Counted from the stretch's first letter, positions 52,839 to 61,421 are shown. The stretch is DNA of 64,000 bases from Salinicoccus sp. Bachu38 (GCF_038561955.2 NZ_CP138333.2:62001-126000), one strand, 5' to 3'. The notes: generated from the sequence alone by a model not told the origin. Program-made: numbers and translations.

Positions 52839-53627
52839 ATGAGTTATAGACTGGGATTCATCGGTGCTGGGAAGATGGTCAATCACATCGTCAAAGGGCT
52901 TCTGAAGGATCCTGATATGCAAGACGATATCATCGTCACAGGCAGAAACCAGCAGAAGCTTGAGAAATTTAATGATGGAAAAGGGATAAAGGTAAGTACC
53001 GATTATCGCCTGCTGTCCGAATGCGATATTATAATCAATGGTGTGAGCTCGGACCAGACACTGCATGTATTCAACGAGGTGAAGTCTCACACGAGAGAAG
53101 ATGCAATCCATATTTCGATTGCGGCAGGTGTATCAATAGATGAGATGGAAACGATCTTATCACAGCACAAGGTTGTGAGGAATATGCCGAATATCGCAGT
53201 ATCTGTCCAGGAAGGCGTGATGGTGATGGCGGCCAACGCCCATATTTCGGAGGAAGATAAGAGGATCCTTGATGAAATATTCACCCGAATCGCTGCGGTG
53301 GCATGGGTGGAGGAGTCCTTGATGAAATATGTGCCTTCCCTTACGGGATCTTCCCCTACCTATACGTTCCTGATGATAGAAGCAATGGCGGACAAGGCAG
53401 TGAGCGCCGGATTTCCACGCCAGCAGGCCTATATGCTGGCAGCCCAGGCCGTGGTGGGGGCAGGGAAACTTGTCCTGGAAACGGAATCCCATCCAGCCGT
53501 TCTGAAGGATCAGATAACTACTTCAGGAGGGTCCACCATACAGGGTGTGATGGAACTTGAAAATAATGGCTTCAGAAAAAGTGTTATCCAGGCAATGGAA
53601 GCGATAAATAATGCAAATAAAAAATAG
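52839..53627 (+). CDS. proC: Pyrroline-5-carboxylate reductase
   Basis: A 262-residue NAD(P)H enzyme for the last step of proline synthesis. The Rossmann motif GFIGAGKM is at residues 6-13, and the C-terminal catalytic and dimer helices SLTGSSPTYTFLMIEAMADKAV, then DQITTSGGSTIQGVMELE, are intact. A TAAGGGG site precedes the ATG. Proline is also an osmolyte, fitting a salt-tolerant host. A strong terminator follows. Confidence 0.95.
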   Translation: MSYRLGFIGAGKMVNHIVKGLLKDPDMQDDIIVTGRNQQKLEKFNDGKGIKVSTDYRLLSECDIIINGVSSDQTLHVFNEVKSHTREDAIHISIAAGVSIDEMETILSQHKVVRNMPNIAVSVQEGVMVMAANAHISEEDKRILDEIFTRIAAVAWVEESLMKYVPSLTGSSPTYTFLMIEAMADKAVSAGFPRQQAYMLAAQAVVGAGKLVLETESHPAVLKDQITTSGGSTIQGVMELENNGFRKSVIQAMEAINNANKK

Positions 53628-53653
53628 CAGAACTTCGGTTCTGCTATTTTTTT
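53621..53653 (+). terminator. Terminator of proC
   Basis: AAAATAGCAGAAC, a TTCG tetraloop and GTTCTGCTATTTTTTT. Confidence 0.93.
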
Positions 53654-53762
53654 GTCTATATAAAGATAACCGGCTGTACTATTTACTTTTTTAAATCATA
53701 TCTATATAATAGGATATTAAATATTAAACAATTGTGATTTTTTATGAAAAGAGTGGATGCAT

Positions 53763-54671
53763 ATGAATATCGATAATATAGAAGCGTTTGTTTTCGTCAA
53801 TCATTTTGGAAGTATAAACAAGGCATCCAAAGCATTATTCCTGTCCCAGCCTTCTGTCACATCAAGAATCAAATCTCTCGAGCGGGAACTGGATGCAGAA
53901 CTGTTCAGACGTGTCGGGAGACAACTGATCATTACAGACAAGGGGATAGAGTTTCTGCCATTTGCGGAAAATATCATTCGTACCATGAAAAAAGGCAAGG
54001 AACATCTTCAGAATATGGAAGAGAAGAACCAGATAACCATCGCATGTTCCGGCCTTGTCTCTTTCTATCTGATTCCCAGACTGATGCCGATGTTCAAAGA
54101 ACGTTTTCCAGACCAGACGTTTAGAATAATGACTGAGACGAGTGAAACGGTTGCACGGATGGTGGCGAATGGAGATGCTGATTACGGCTTTGCCAGCAAT
54201 GTTTCCCAGACGAAACTGAATGCAGAAAGGGTGATTGAAAGCCCCATACGTCTCATTGTCCCTTCGGACCATCCCTTTGCAGACGGAGAGACGATTGATA
54301 TTGAGCGGTTGGTCGAAACCCCCATCGTGTTTTTTGAATGCGGCTCCCTGGACTGGACAATGGTCCATAATCTATTTCTGAGTCTGAGGGAACAGCCGGA
54401 TATACAGTACGAAGTGGATAGTATGGAATCTGCGAAAGGCATCATTCTGAACAGGGCAGCCATCGGTTTTCTCCCGGAACTCAGTGTACATAGGGAACTG
54501 GAAGAAGGGTCGCTTGTAGCAGTCGATGTTCCGACTCTGGCAAATGTTTCATTAAAGACCGACCTGATTCATCATAATGGCATGGATATTGACGGTTTTG
54601 ATGAAATGACTGCCATCATCAGGAAGGTGTCATCCGAAAGGCCTGAAGTGTATTCTCGCTCATTCATATAG
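53763..54671 (+). CDS. LysR family regulator of the organosulfur cluster (YtlI/CysL-like)
   Basis: A 302-residue LysR protein with the DNA-binding domain at residues 3-60 (HFGSINKASKALFLSQPSVTSRIKSLE) and an effector domain from about 90 to 290 containing the usual DADYGF hinge segment (GDADYGFASN). ATG 53763 has GAGTGG upstream; ATG 53757 is too close. It is the first gene of a same-strand set for sulfur compound uptake and oxidation, as YtlI is for the ytm operon of B. subtilis, so control of that set is likely. Confidence 0.88.
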   Translation: MNIDNIEAFVFVNHFGSINKASKALFLSQPSVTSRIKSLERELDAELFRRVGRQLIITDKGIEFLPFAENIIRTMKKGKEHLQNMEEKNQITIACSGLVSFYLIPRLMPMFKERFPDQTFRIMTETSETVARMVANGDADYGFASNVSQTKLNAERVIESPIRLIVPSDHPFADGETIDIERLVETPIVFFECGSLDWTMVHNLFLSLREQPDIQYEVDSMESAKGIILNRAAIGFLPELSVHRELEEGSLVAVDVPTLANVSLKTDLIHHNGMDIDGFDEMTAIIRKVSSERPEVYSRSFI

Positions 54672-54678
54672 AAAGCAT

Positions 54679-54738
54679 CTATAAGTAGAGGGATGAATAC
54701 CTATAAGCATCATCTTGAAGCACCCGGAACAGGGTGCT
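54679..54738 (+). promoter_or_regulatory. Control region of the organosulfur importer genes
   Basis: The heptamer CTATAAG occurs twice (54679-54685 and 54701-54707), 22 bases apart, i.e. two helical turns on the same face, as expected for LysR-type contacts. It is followed by a seven-base stem AGCACCC/GGGTGCT (54719-54738) without a T run. The region separates the regulator from the ATPase gene. Confidence 0.4.
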
Positions 54739-54790
54739 ATACTTAAAAACATTAATCAGAGCAACGAAGTATGGATTGGGAGGGTTGTAT

Positions 54791-55573
54791 ATGATCAGAG
54801 TTTCCGGATTGAAGAAATCATTCAATAACAACGAGGTATTGAAAGATATAAGTTTTCAAGTAAGTGAAGGGGAAACGGTGGCCATCATCGGTCCTTCCGG
54901 ATCAGGCAAATCGACATTGCTCAGGTGCCTGAATTATCTTGAGAGGCCGGATGCCGGAAATATTGAAGTGGGAGAAGTATCCATCGATGCAGACAAGCCG
55001 AAAAAGGCCGTGATAAACCAGTTGAGGATGCAGACCTCCATGGTTTTTCAGCATTATAATCTGTTCAAAAACAAAACAGTGCTGGAGAATATCACGTATC
55101 CTCTGACAGCCACGAAAAAGTATCGCAGAAGTGAAGCGGATACAGTCGGGCGAAAGCTTCTGGAACAAGTGGGAATACTTGATAAGCAGGAGGCATATCC
55201 GATATCCCTGTCAGGGGGGCAGCAGCAACGGGTCGGTATTGCCCGGGCATTGGCTGTGGATCCACATGCCATCCTCTTCGATGAACCGACTTCCTCACTC
55301 GATCCGGAATGGGTCGGAGAGGTGCTCAATGTCATATCCGATATTGCCCAAAAGGATAAGACGATGCTGATCGTTACGCACGAAATGAATTTTGCGAGAG
55401 ATATCGCAGATCGAGTCATTTTCATGGCAGACGGCTATATTGTCGAAGAAGGCAAACCGGAAGATATATTCGACAACCCGCAGCATGAAAGGACTAGAAG
55501 ATTCCTCAGCAAGTATGGCAGGCAGGCTCCTGCAGAGAATGATAAAGAAGAACCCGCACTGGTAATGGCTTAG
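54791..55573 (+). CDS. Polar amino acid/cystine ABC transporter ATP-binding protein (TcyN-like)
   Basis: A 260-residue ATPase with Walker A GPSGSGKST, signature [15 protein letters not shown] and Walker B ILFDEPTSSLD, of the polar amino acid (GlnQ/TcyN/YxeO) subgroup. ATG 54791 follows GGGAGGG. A short C-terminal tail beyond the usual end (ENDKEEPALVMA) is specific to this protein. The permease follows after 23 bases. No substrate-binding protein gene is found in the cluster. Confidence 0.9.
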   Translation: MIRVSGLKKSFNNNEVLKDISFQVSEGETVAIIGPSGSGKSTLLRCLNYLERPDAGNIEVGEVSIDADKPKKAVINQLRMQTSMVFQHYNLFKNKTVLENITYPLTATKKYRRSEADTVGRKLLEQVGILDKQEAYPISLSGGQQQRVGIARALAVDPHAILFDEPTSSLDPEWVGEVLNVISDIAQKDKTMLIVTHEMNFARDIADRVIFMADGYIVEEGKPEDIFDNPQHERTRRFLSKYGRQAPAENDKEEPALVMA

Positions 55574-55596
55574 TTGGATGGAAAGGAGGAAGCATA

Positions 55597-56268
55597 ATGA
55601 ATTTTGATTTAGCCTATATGCTCGAAATTATCCCGGAACTGCTGGTATATATACCAATCACACTATACCTAGCAATTGTATCGATGATCATTGCAGTGGC
55701 CATAGGTGTGGTGCTTTCATTGCTTCTCGTCAATAAAGTGCCGGTGCTCCTGCAGCTTTCGAAACTCTATATATCTTTCTTCAGAGGGACCCCCGTACTC
55801 GTGCAGCTGTTGATGATCTATTTCGGTCTGCCCCAGCTGTTCCCCTGGTTGAATTCGTTATCCGCTGTGAATGCAGCCATCATTGCCTTCAGCCTGAATA
55901 CTTCAGCATATCTGGCGGAAATATTTAGGGCAGCATTGATATCCGTGGACAAGGGGCAGACGGAAGCGGCGATATCAACTGGCCTTACATATCGACAGGC
56001 AGTATGGGGCATTGTTCTGCCTCAGGCAGTAAGAAACGCAGTGCCGGCCACAGGAAACATGTTCATTGGGTTGATAAAGAACTCCTCCCTGGCCTTCACG
56101 ATAGGTGTAACCGAGCTGCTTGCACAAGGTAAACTGCTCGCTACAGCGACACTGCAGTTTTTTGAAGCCTATCTGGCAGTTGGCATCATCTACTGGGGCA
56201 TGACGATTGTATACAGCTGGGTGCAGCGATGGTATGAAGCAAGGATCAATAGACCTTATGAAGTATAG
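55597..56268 (+). CDS. Polar amino acid/cystine ABC transporter permease (TcyL/TcyM-like)
   Basis: A 223-residue permease with five or six helices of the HisMQ type. RGTPVLVQLLMIYFGLPQLFPW and the coupling loop GQTEAAISTGLTYRQAVWGIVLPQAVRNAVPA are family hallmarks. A single permease gene implies a homodimer. It shares the transcript with the ATPase; a 160-base gap separates it from the monooxygenase gene. Confidence 0.9.
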   Translation: MNFDLAYMLEIIPELLVYIPITLYLAIVSMIIAVAIGVVLSLLLVNKVPVLLQLSKLYISFFRGTPVLVQLLMIYFGLPQLFPWLNSLSAVNAAIIAFSLNTSAYLAEIFRAALISVDKGQTEAAISTGLTYRQAVWGIVLPQAVRNAVPATGNMFIGLIKNSSLAFTIGVTELLAQGKLLATATLQFFEAYLAVGIIYWGMTIVYSWVQRWYEARINRPYEV

Positions 56269-56428
56269 GACATGGCAGTACTGGCATCCTTAGCCTTATA
56301 TGGCATCAAGGGCCAATAGTGGGAATGGCGTTATAACGATATGTAAAATGCTTGATGACCCCCCTCCTCGTATGGACGATTGTCTGTATCTGTAGAAACG
56401 GATATAAAACTAAGAAAGTGGTGATCGC

Positions 56429-57775
56429 ATGATAAGGAAAAAAATAAAATTGGGCGTGCTCATACAGGGACCGGGATCACATCCCACCTCCTGGAGATCG
56501 GAGGATGCTGTAATAGATGGAAGTATTAATTTCAATCATTATTTGAATGTAACACAGAAAGCGGAAGATGCAGGGTTTGCCTTCATGTTCATCGCAGATG
56601 GTCTGCATATCAACAGACAGTCCATCCCTCATTTTCTCAATCGTTTTGAACCACTGACCCTGCTCTCGGCACTGGCGCCTGTCACTTCGAAGATAGGACT
56701 TGCCGGTACGGTCTCCACCACATACAGTGAACCGTATAACGTTGCGCGACAGCTTGCCAGTATTGATAATATAAGTGGTGGCAGGGCCGGATGGAACGTC
56801 GTTACATCGCCATTGGAAGGCAGTGCGGACAATTTCAACAAAGGAAATCATCCCGAGCATTCCCTTAGATACCGGATGGCCAGCGAGTATGTGGAAGCGG
56901 TGCAGGGACTTTGGGATTCCTATGAAGATGATGCTTTTGTCAGGAATCGGAAAACAGGCGAGTTTCTGGATGAAAAGAAACTTCATACCCTCGGGCATGA
57001 AGGGGAATTTTTCAAAGTGAAGGGACCATTGAATATCCAGCGGTCGCCTCAGGGACAGCCTGTAATTTTCCAGGCCGGAGCATCCAAGACGGGCCAGGAT
57101 TTTGCAGCGAAGTATGGAGAAGCGATTTTCACCCACGCCAACAGTATTGAAAAAAATCAGGAATACTACAGCACGTTAAAAAATAAGGCGATAGAATCAG
57201 GAAGGAAAGCAGAAGATATCCTCATCTTCCCTTCACTTTCCCCAATCATTGCTCCGACAGAACAGGAAGCTGCACAAAGATATGAACAGATTAAGAATCT
57301 GATATCCATCGATAAGGCACTGGAAGTTCTCGGAAGGTTCTTTGATCATTATGATTTTTCTGTCCATCCTCTCGATGGACCTTTCCCGGATGTTGGAGAG
57401 GTTGGAAAGAACAGTTTTAGGTCAACGACTGATAATATTAAAGAGAAAGCAGAAAAAGAAGCATTGACGCTTCGGGAAGTCGCCTTGCAGGTCGCTTCTC
57501 CAAAGGATCCATTCTATGGCAGCTATGAAGATGTCGCTTCCCGGATGATTGAATGGATAGAAGAAGGTGCCGCCGACGGTTTCATGCTGAATCCTCAGAT
57601 ATTCGATGGTCAATTCGATGAATTCATTGAAAATGTGATTCCCATATTGGAGGATAGAGGATATTATGACCGCCAATATATCGGCGATACGCTGAGAGAC
57701 AACCTTGGACTCGGATTCAAGGAGAACCGTTACACAAACAAGGCCCAAGAAAAGGATAAGGAGGAAGTCAAATGA
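56429..57775 (+). CDS. NtaA/SnaA/DszA-type flavin monooxygenase (YtnJ/YxeK-like)
   Basis: A 448-residue luciferase-fold monooxygenase that uses reduced FMN supplied by a partner reductase. Characteristic segments are GPGSHPTSWRS, LASIDNISGGRAGWNVVTS and RSPQGQPVIFQAGASKTGQDFAAKY. Relatives cleave C-S or C-N bonds, for example S-(2-succino)cysteine (YxeK), sulfone intermediates and chelators. Its stop overlaps the glutaredoxin-like gene start (ATGA), and a flavin reductase gene is next, matching ytnJ-ytnI neighbourhoods. Confidence 0.9.
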   Translation: MIRKKIKLGVLIQGPGSHPTSWRSEDAVIDGSINFNHYLNVTQKAEDAGFAFMFIADGLHINRQSIPHFLNRFEPLTLLSALAPVTSKIGLAGTVSTTYSEPYNVARQLASIDNISGGRAGWNVVTSPLEGSADNFNKGNHPEHSLRYRMASEYVEAVQGLWDSYEDDAFVRNRKTGEFLDEKKLHTLGHEGEFFKVKGPLNIQRSPQGQPVIFQAGASKTGQDFAAKYGEAIFTHANSIEKNQEYYSTLKNKAIESGRKAEDILIFPSLSPIIAPTEQEAAQRYEQIKNLISIDKALEVLGRFFDHYDFSVHPLDGPFPDVGEVGKNSFRSTTDNIKEKAEKEALTLREVALQVASPKDPFYGSYEDVASRMIEWIEEGAADGFMLNPQIFDGQFDEFIENVIPILEDRGYYDRQYIGDTLRDNLGLGFKENRYTNKAQEKDKEEVK

Positions 57776-58041
57776 GCAAAAAAGTGAATGTACTGGTGTG
57801 GTCCAAGCGGGGCTGCTCCTACTGTGAAGAAGTGAAGCAGTATCTGGAAGAGAACGGGTTCGATTATCAGACTATAGATGTAACAGAAAATGACCATCTG
57901 AGGGATATCCTTGATGTGAAATACGGGGTACGCCATGTGCCTGTGGTGGAAGTGGGATTCGGCAACAGGTATGACGCCGTTACAGAAGTGGGTATTACCC
58001 ATCTTGAAGATACGCTCAAACATTACAGACTGTCAGTCTAG
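57772..58041 (+). CDS. Glutaredoxin-like protein (YtnI-like)
   Basis: An 89-residue thioredoxin-fold protein with the redox pair Cys-Ser-Tyr-Cys (GCSYCEEVKQYL) and the cis-proline segment VRHVPVVEV. It overlaps the monooxygenase stop by four bases, so the two are made together. In ytm-type clusters such a protein accompanies the YtnJ monooxygenase and probably reduces mixed disulfides formed during organosulfur breakdown. Confidence 0.88.
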   Translation: MSKKVNVLVWSKRGCSYCEEVKQYLEENGFDYQTIDVTENDHLRDILDVKYGVRHVPVVEVGFGNRYDAVTEVGITHLEDTLKHYRLSV

Positions 58042-58054
58042 AAAAGGTGATCAT

Positions 58055-58594
58055 ATGTATGATGTTGTAATTGTCTCAGGCAGCCCCTCCGAGTTCTCAA
58101 GATCTGAAAGTGTCTTGAAATATATCGGCGTTATACTGACGCAGCGCGGTCTGTCTGTCCGTCATGTATCCGTCCGGGAAGTGCCGGCCAAGGATCTGAT
58201 GTTTGGCAACTTCAATAGTCCAACAGTCACGGATATTGCGGAAGATATTCATAATGCCAGAGGTGTCATCGTAGGTTCCCCAGTATATAAAGCAGCCTAT
58301 TCAGGTGTGCTCAAGAGCCTTTTCGATATACTTCCACAGGATGTATTGAGAGATACTCCGGTGTTGCCTATAATGTCAGGAGGAAGCATCTCCCACTTGC
58401 TGGCGATGGAATATACATTGAAGCCGCTACTCTCGACCCTGAAGGGGGTTCCGCTCAAAGGCGTCTATTATCTGGATAATCAGATTGATAAGGAAAGCAC
58501 CGAACCCATTCTGGATAGTGCACTCATATCAAGGACCGAAAAACAGATAGATTATCTGATCGACAAAATGGAACTCAAACAGAGTTACACATAA
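58055..58594 (+). CDS. NADPH-dependent FMN reductase (SsuE-like)
   Basis: A 179-residue flavodoxin-fold reductase. SGSPSEFSRSESVL binds the FMN phosphate, GVIVGSPVYKAAYSGVLKSLFD is the SsuE hallmark, and MSGGSISHLLAMEY follows. It most likely provides reduced FMN to the monooxygenase two genes upstream. ATG 58055 has AAAAGGTG in front and lies 13 bases after the glutaredoxin gene. Confidence 0.92.
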   Translation: MYDVVIVSGSPSEFSRSESVLKYIGVILTQRGLSVRHVSVREVPAKDLMFGNFNSPTVTDIAEDIHNARGVIVGSPVYKAAYSGVLKSLFDILPQDVLRDTPVLPIMSGGSISHLLAMEYTLKPLLSTLKGVPLKGVYYLDNQIDKESTEPILDSALISRTEKQIDYLIDKMELKQSYT

Positions 58595-58622
58595 AAAAGC
58601 ACGCTCGGCCGAGCGTGCTTTT
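58595..58622. terminator. Bidirectional terminator closing the organosulfur cluster
   Basis: The perfect palindrome AAAAGCACGCTCGG with CCGAGCGTGCTTTT. Confidence 0.92.
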
Positions 58623-58626
58623 CTGC

Positions 58627-58888
58627 TGCCTACATAATTTCCAATTGGAGTTTTTCGAGACTTGCTTTCGGCTTCTCATTATTGACGAATAAAGCTTCGG
58701 CAAACAGGTCATTGTTAAACCGTATTTTTCATGCTCGCGCTTGGCGGGTTTCTTTTTGGACGCTGTTCAATCTGGGTCACCTGACAGACATATAGGTAGT
58801 CATCTCCAGAATCCGGGATGAACCGGGAAATGATGGGGATGATACATGGGCAGTGACAGTCTGATAAGTTGTCCTCTATCGGACTCAT
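58627..58888 (-). pseudogene. Possible frameshifted gene remnant or 57-residue cysteine-containing protein
   Basis: Between the cluster terminator and metI the minus strand has an ATG at 58888 behind AAAAGAGG. It opens a 57-codon frame to 58715 with CHCPC near residue 11 and FIPDSGDDYLYVCQVTQIEQ. Just beyond, a different frame gives another protein-like stretch (FNNDLFAEALFVNNEKPKAS, then LEKLQLEIM and a stop near 58627). The composition of both looks coding, which suggests one gene broken by frameshifts. I do not recognise the family. The alternative is a genuine 57-residue protein or chance. Confidence 0.35.
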
Positions 58889-58913
58889 GTCTGCCTCTTT
58901 TGAGCAGCTCGTA

Positions 58914-60008
58914 TCATGCTCCTCTTTTTGCTTTGGAAAGTGCCTGTGTCAAATCTGCCCGAATATCTTCTATATCCTCTATACCTACGGAAAGTCTGAT
59001 CAGCTGTTCATCAATGCCCCGACTTATCCGTTCCTCATCCGGCATATCTGCATGAGTCTGTGTAAACGGGAAGGTGATGAAGGTTTCGGTACCTCCCAGG
59101 CTTTCTGCGAAGGTACAGACCTTTATATTTTCAAGGAGGGCACCGACATCATATTCCTTATTCAACCTTAGACTCAGCATGCCGGTACGTCCGGAATAAA
59201 GGACTTCATCGATTGCATGGTGTCCAGTGAAATATTCGGAGAGGTGCCGTGCATTTTCCGTCGAACGATCCATTCTAAGATGCAGAGTTTTCAATCCTCT
59301 TAACAGGAGGTAGCCATCAAAGGGGGAAAGTGTCGCCCCAATCATATTATGATGCATGGAAAGAATATCTCCGAGTGCTTCATCCTTTACTGTAACGACT
59401 CCAGCCAGAACATCATTATGTCCGCCGATGTACTTGGTGGCTGAATGCAGTACGATATCCGCCCCATCTGATAAAGGAGTATAATAATATGGCGTGAGGA
59501 AAGTATTGTCTATGATGGTCATTATTTCATGCTCACGGGCCAGGTCGTAGATCGGTCCGAGTGATACTTCAATCATTGAGGGGTTTGTGATCGGTTCAAT
59601 GAAGAATGCCTTTGTCGAACTGTTGACATGATTTTTTACATCCTTCATGTCATCGAAATCGACATATTTGAACTTTATATTGTACTGTGTTTCGTAGAAA
59701 TCGAATATTCTGAAGGTCCCTCCATAAAGATCGAAGCTTACAAGTACCTCATCCCCAGGTTTGAACAGATTACAGACAAGCTGGATGGCTGACATGCCGC
59801 TGGAAGTTGCAAAAGCGGAGGTCCCCCCTTCCAGTTCGGCAAATGCTTCTTCAAAATGTGACCGTGTTGGATTGGCCGTCCTTGTATAATCATAGCCGGT
59901 AGACATGCCCAACCTCTCATGCTTATAGGCAGTAGCCGTATAGATTGGGCTTGTTGTAGCTCCAGTGATATCTGTATTCATCCCTATCTGTGCGAGTTTG
60001 GTATCCAT
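58914..60008 (-). CDS. metI: Cystathionine gamma-synthase / trans-sulfuration PLP enzyme
   Basis: A 364-residue PLP enzyme of the Cys/Met metabolism family, closest in pattern to staphylococcal MetI, which makes cystathionine from an activated homoserine and cysteine. The PLP lysine lies in HSATKYIGGHNDVLAG, with YDYTRTANPTRS and DNTFLTPYYY around the cofactor and SLGGTETFITFPFTQTHADM near the C-terminus. ATG 60008 follows AGGAGGAATACC. A methionine-type T-box leader precedes it. No metC, metF or metE follows, unlike the S. aureus metICFE operon. Confidence 0.92.
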   Translation of the reverse strand: MDTKLAQIGMNTDITGATTSPIYTATAYKHERLGMSTGYDYTRTANPTRSHFEEAFAELEGGTSAFATSSGMSAIQLVCNLFKPGDEVLVSFDLYGGTFRIFDFYETQYNIKFKYVDFDDMKDVKNHVNSSTKAFFIEPITNPSMIEVSLGPIYDLAREHEIMTIIDNTFLTPYYYTPLSDGADIVLHSATKYIGGHNDVLAGVVTVKDEALGDILSMHHNMIGATLSPFDGYLLLRGLKTLHLRMDRSTENARHLSEYFTGHHAIDEVLYSGRTGMLSLRLNKEYDVGALLENIKVCTFAESLGGTETFITFPFTQTHADMPDEERISRGIDEQLIRLSVGIEDIEDIRADLTQALSKAKRGA

Positions 60009-60029
60009 GGTATTCCTCCTAATATTATA

Positions 60030-60297
60030 ATATAAAAAGCTTTCCCCCATCTGCAGAACTGATCTGTCAGAAGGACGAAAGCTCAAGCTTACGTGGTACC
60101 ACCTTTTTTATAGAAATATCGCTATCCCTACCTCATCCAGTATTTGAATACTGGGCTTCTATAACGGGAAGCCGCCACTGACACTCCGAGCTCATGTTCA
60201 ATCCTATCCATTATCCCCTTCCACCTCCCGGAGACTCTCTATAAATGCATCAGAACCTACTCTTCTCTTCATCGTATCATCCTATAAAAATTCAGTT
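60030..60297 (-). promoter_or_regulatory. T-box riboswitch, methionine specifier
   Basis: The leader contains the T-box sequence GGTGGTACCACG (complement of 60092-60103) preceded by an A run. A terminator stem follows, pairing AGCTTTC with GAAAGCT and ending in five T (60034-60083). Stem I elements AGAGTAGG and GGAGGTGGAAG are near the 5' end. The specifier context TGAACATGAG places ATG (60195..60193) as the codon read, i.e. methionyl-tRNA. This agrees with the methionine T-box known upstream of met genes in staphylococci. Confidence 0.88.
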
Positions 60298-60303
60298 TAA
60301 ACA

Positions 60304-60332
60304 AATATACAGATTTATACCGGCAAAGTCAA
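60304..60332 (-). promoter_or_regulatory. Promoter of the T-box-metI transcript
   Basis: On the minus strand TTGACT, a 17-base spacer and TATATT lie just upstream of the T-box leader. Confidence 0.75.
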
Positions 60333-60389
60333 TCTCATTATCTGACATTTATAAATAATTTAAGCGGCAGCAATTTCTTGTATATTACA

Positions 60390-60656
60390 GTTTTTTATCG
60401 TTATAATAGCATAGTAAGTAAAAGTATAAAGTTGGTTTATACTTTTAAAATGAGCGATGCAAAAGAAATCGATTAATATCGCTTTTATAACGTACATAAA
60501 TCCATTTTATAAGCGTTTATGTAAATTTATAATGCAATTCGCACCACCGATGTTATAGCGATACGAATTGATGTATAAGTACTTTGTTATGTATTGTGGA
60601 CAGTTGCATAAATAATGTTATAATTACGGTAACTATTTTATGGGAGAAGGTAAATT
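60390..60656. repeat. AT-rich intergenic region dense in inverted repeats
   Basis: This gene-free stretch carries several overlapping palindromes: AAAAGTATAAA/TTTATACTTTT (60420-60446), TACATAAA/TTTATGTA (60493-60522), CGCTTTTATAA/TTTTATAAGCG (about 60480-60515) and CAATTCG/CGAATTG (about 60535-60570). The octamer CGTTATAA or close variants recurs in both orientations (60399-60406, 60485-60492, 60507-60515, 60552-60560, 60616-60623). The last part holds the promoter of the MerR-type gene. No open frame of note was seen. Confidence 0.6.
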
Positions 60657-61421
60657 ATGAAAGAACTCAATCAGGCAGTATACTATACCACTGCTCAAGT
60701 AAAAGATAAGGTGGAGTTGTCAGATCAGAATGTTCGAAAATACGTCCGGCTGCTTGAGGACAGAAAGTATGAAGTTGCTAAGGATGAGCATAACAGAAGG
60801 TTATTTTCACAAGGGGATGTAGAGGTCCTGAAAGCATTCATCAAGCTCGCGAAGCAACCTGGATATACGCTGGAAACGGCTGCAGATGAAATCATTGAAC
60901 AAGTACCGAACATTGTCACGGAGAATTCCCAGCATATGCCTGCCAACGTTACCAATAGCGATATTAACCAGATGCTGGGCGTTGTCATGGATAAATTGGA
61001 AACAATGCAACAGGAAAATAGAGAACTTAAGAACAATGTACATAGACTGGTTGAAAAGCTGGATGAATATGGCAAGTATTCCCAAACGCTATCACTTCAA
61101 TATAGTGAAGAAGATAGAAATGAAGAATGGCACCAGGGGGGCGACTCCGATAACCGTGAAGTATATGAAGAAGTACAACCTCAGGAGCCGCCTCAAGTAG
61201 ATGAGGCCGAAACGGAAGAGCCGGAAGGAAGAACGATTTACACAAGTGATATTGAAGAGGCAGAGGATGGTAATGCCTCCAATGTAGATATGAGCAACTA
61301 TGCTGCTTCCGAAGAAGAAGGAGAAAAAGAGGATACAGTTAGAACATCTCAATCAGATAAACAGCATGAAGAAGAAAAAGGTGGCTACTTCAGCAAACTG
61401 TTCAGCATGTTCAAAAAATAG
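60657..61421 (+). CDS. MerR-type DNA-binding coiled-coil protein (RacA-like layout)
   Basis: A 254-residue protein in four parts. Residues 1-75 are a MerR-like winged helix (VYYTTAQVKDKVELSDQNVRKYVRLLE). About 100-145 form a predicted coiled coil (LETMQQENRELKNNVHRLVEKL). About 150-235 is a long acidic, Glu-rich linker. The last residues GGYFSKLFSMFKK form a basic amphipathic helix that could bind the membrane. The order HTH, coiled coil, acidic linker resembles Bacillus RacA-type and plasmid DUF3967 proteins, but it is not a clear orthologue. GGGAGAAGG precedes the start. Repeats upstream may be its binding sites. Confidence 0.7.
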   Translation: MKELNQAVYYTTAQVKDKVELSDQNVRKYVRLLEDRKYEVAKDEHNRRLFSQGDVEVLKAFIKLAKQPGYTLETAADEIIEQVPNIVTENSQHMPANVTNSDINQMLGVVMDKLETMQQENRELKNNVHRLVEKLDEYGKYSQTLSLQYSEEDRNEEWHQGGDSDNREVYEEVQPQEPPQVDEAETEEPEGRTIYTSDIEEAEDGNASNVDMSNYAASEEEGEKEDTVRTSQSDKQHEEEKGGYFSKLFSMFKK

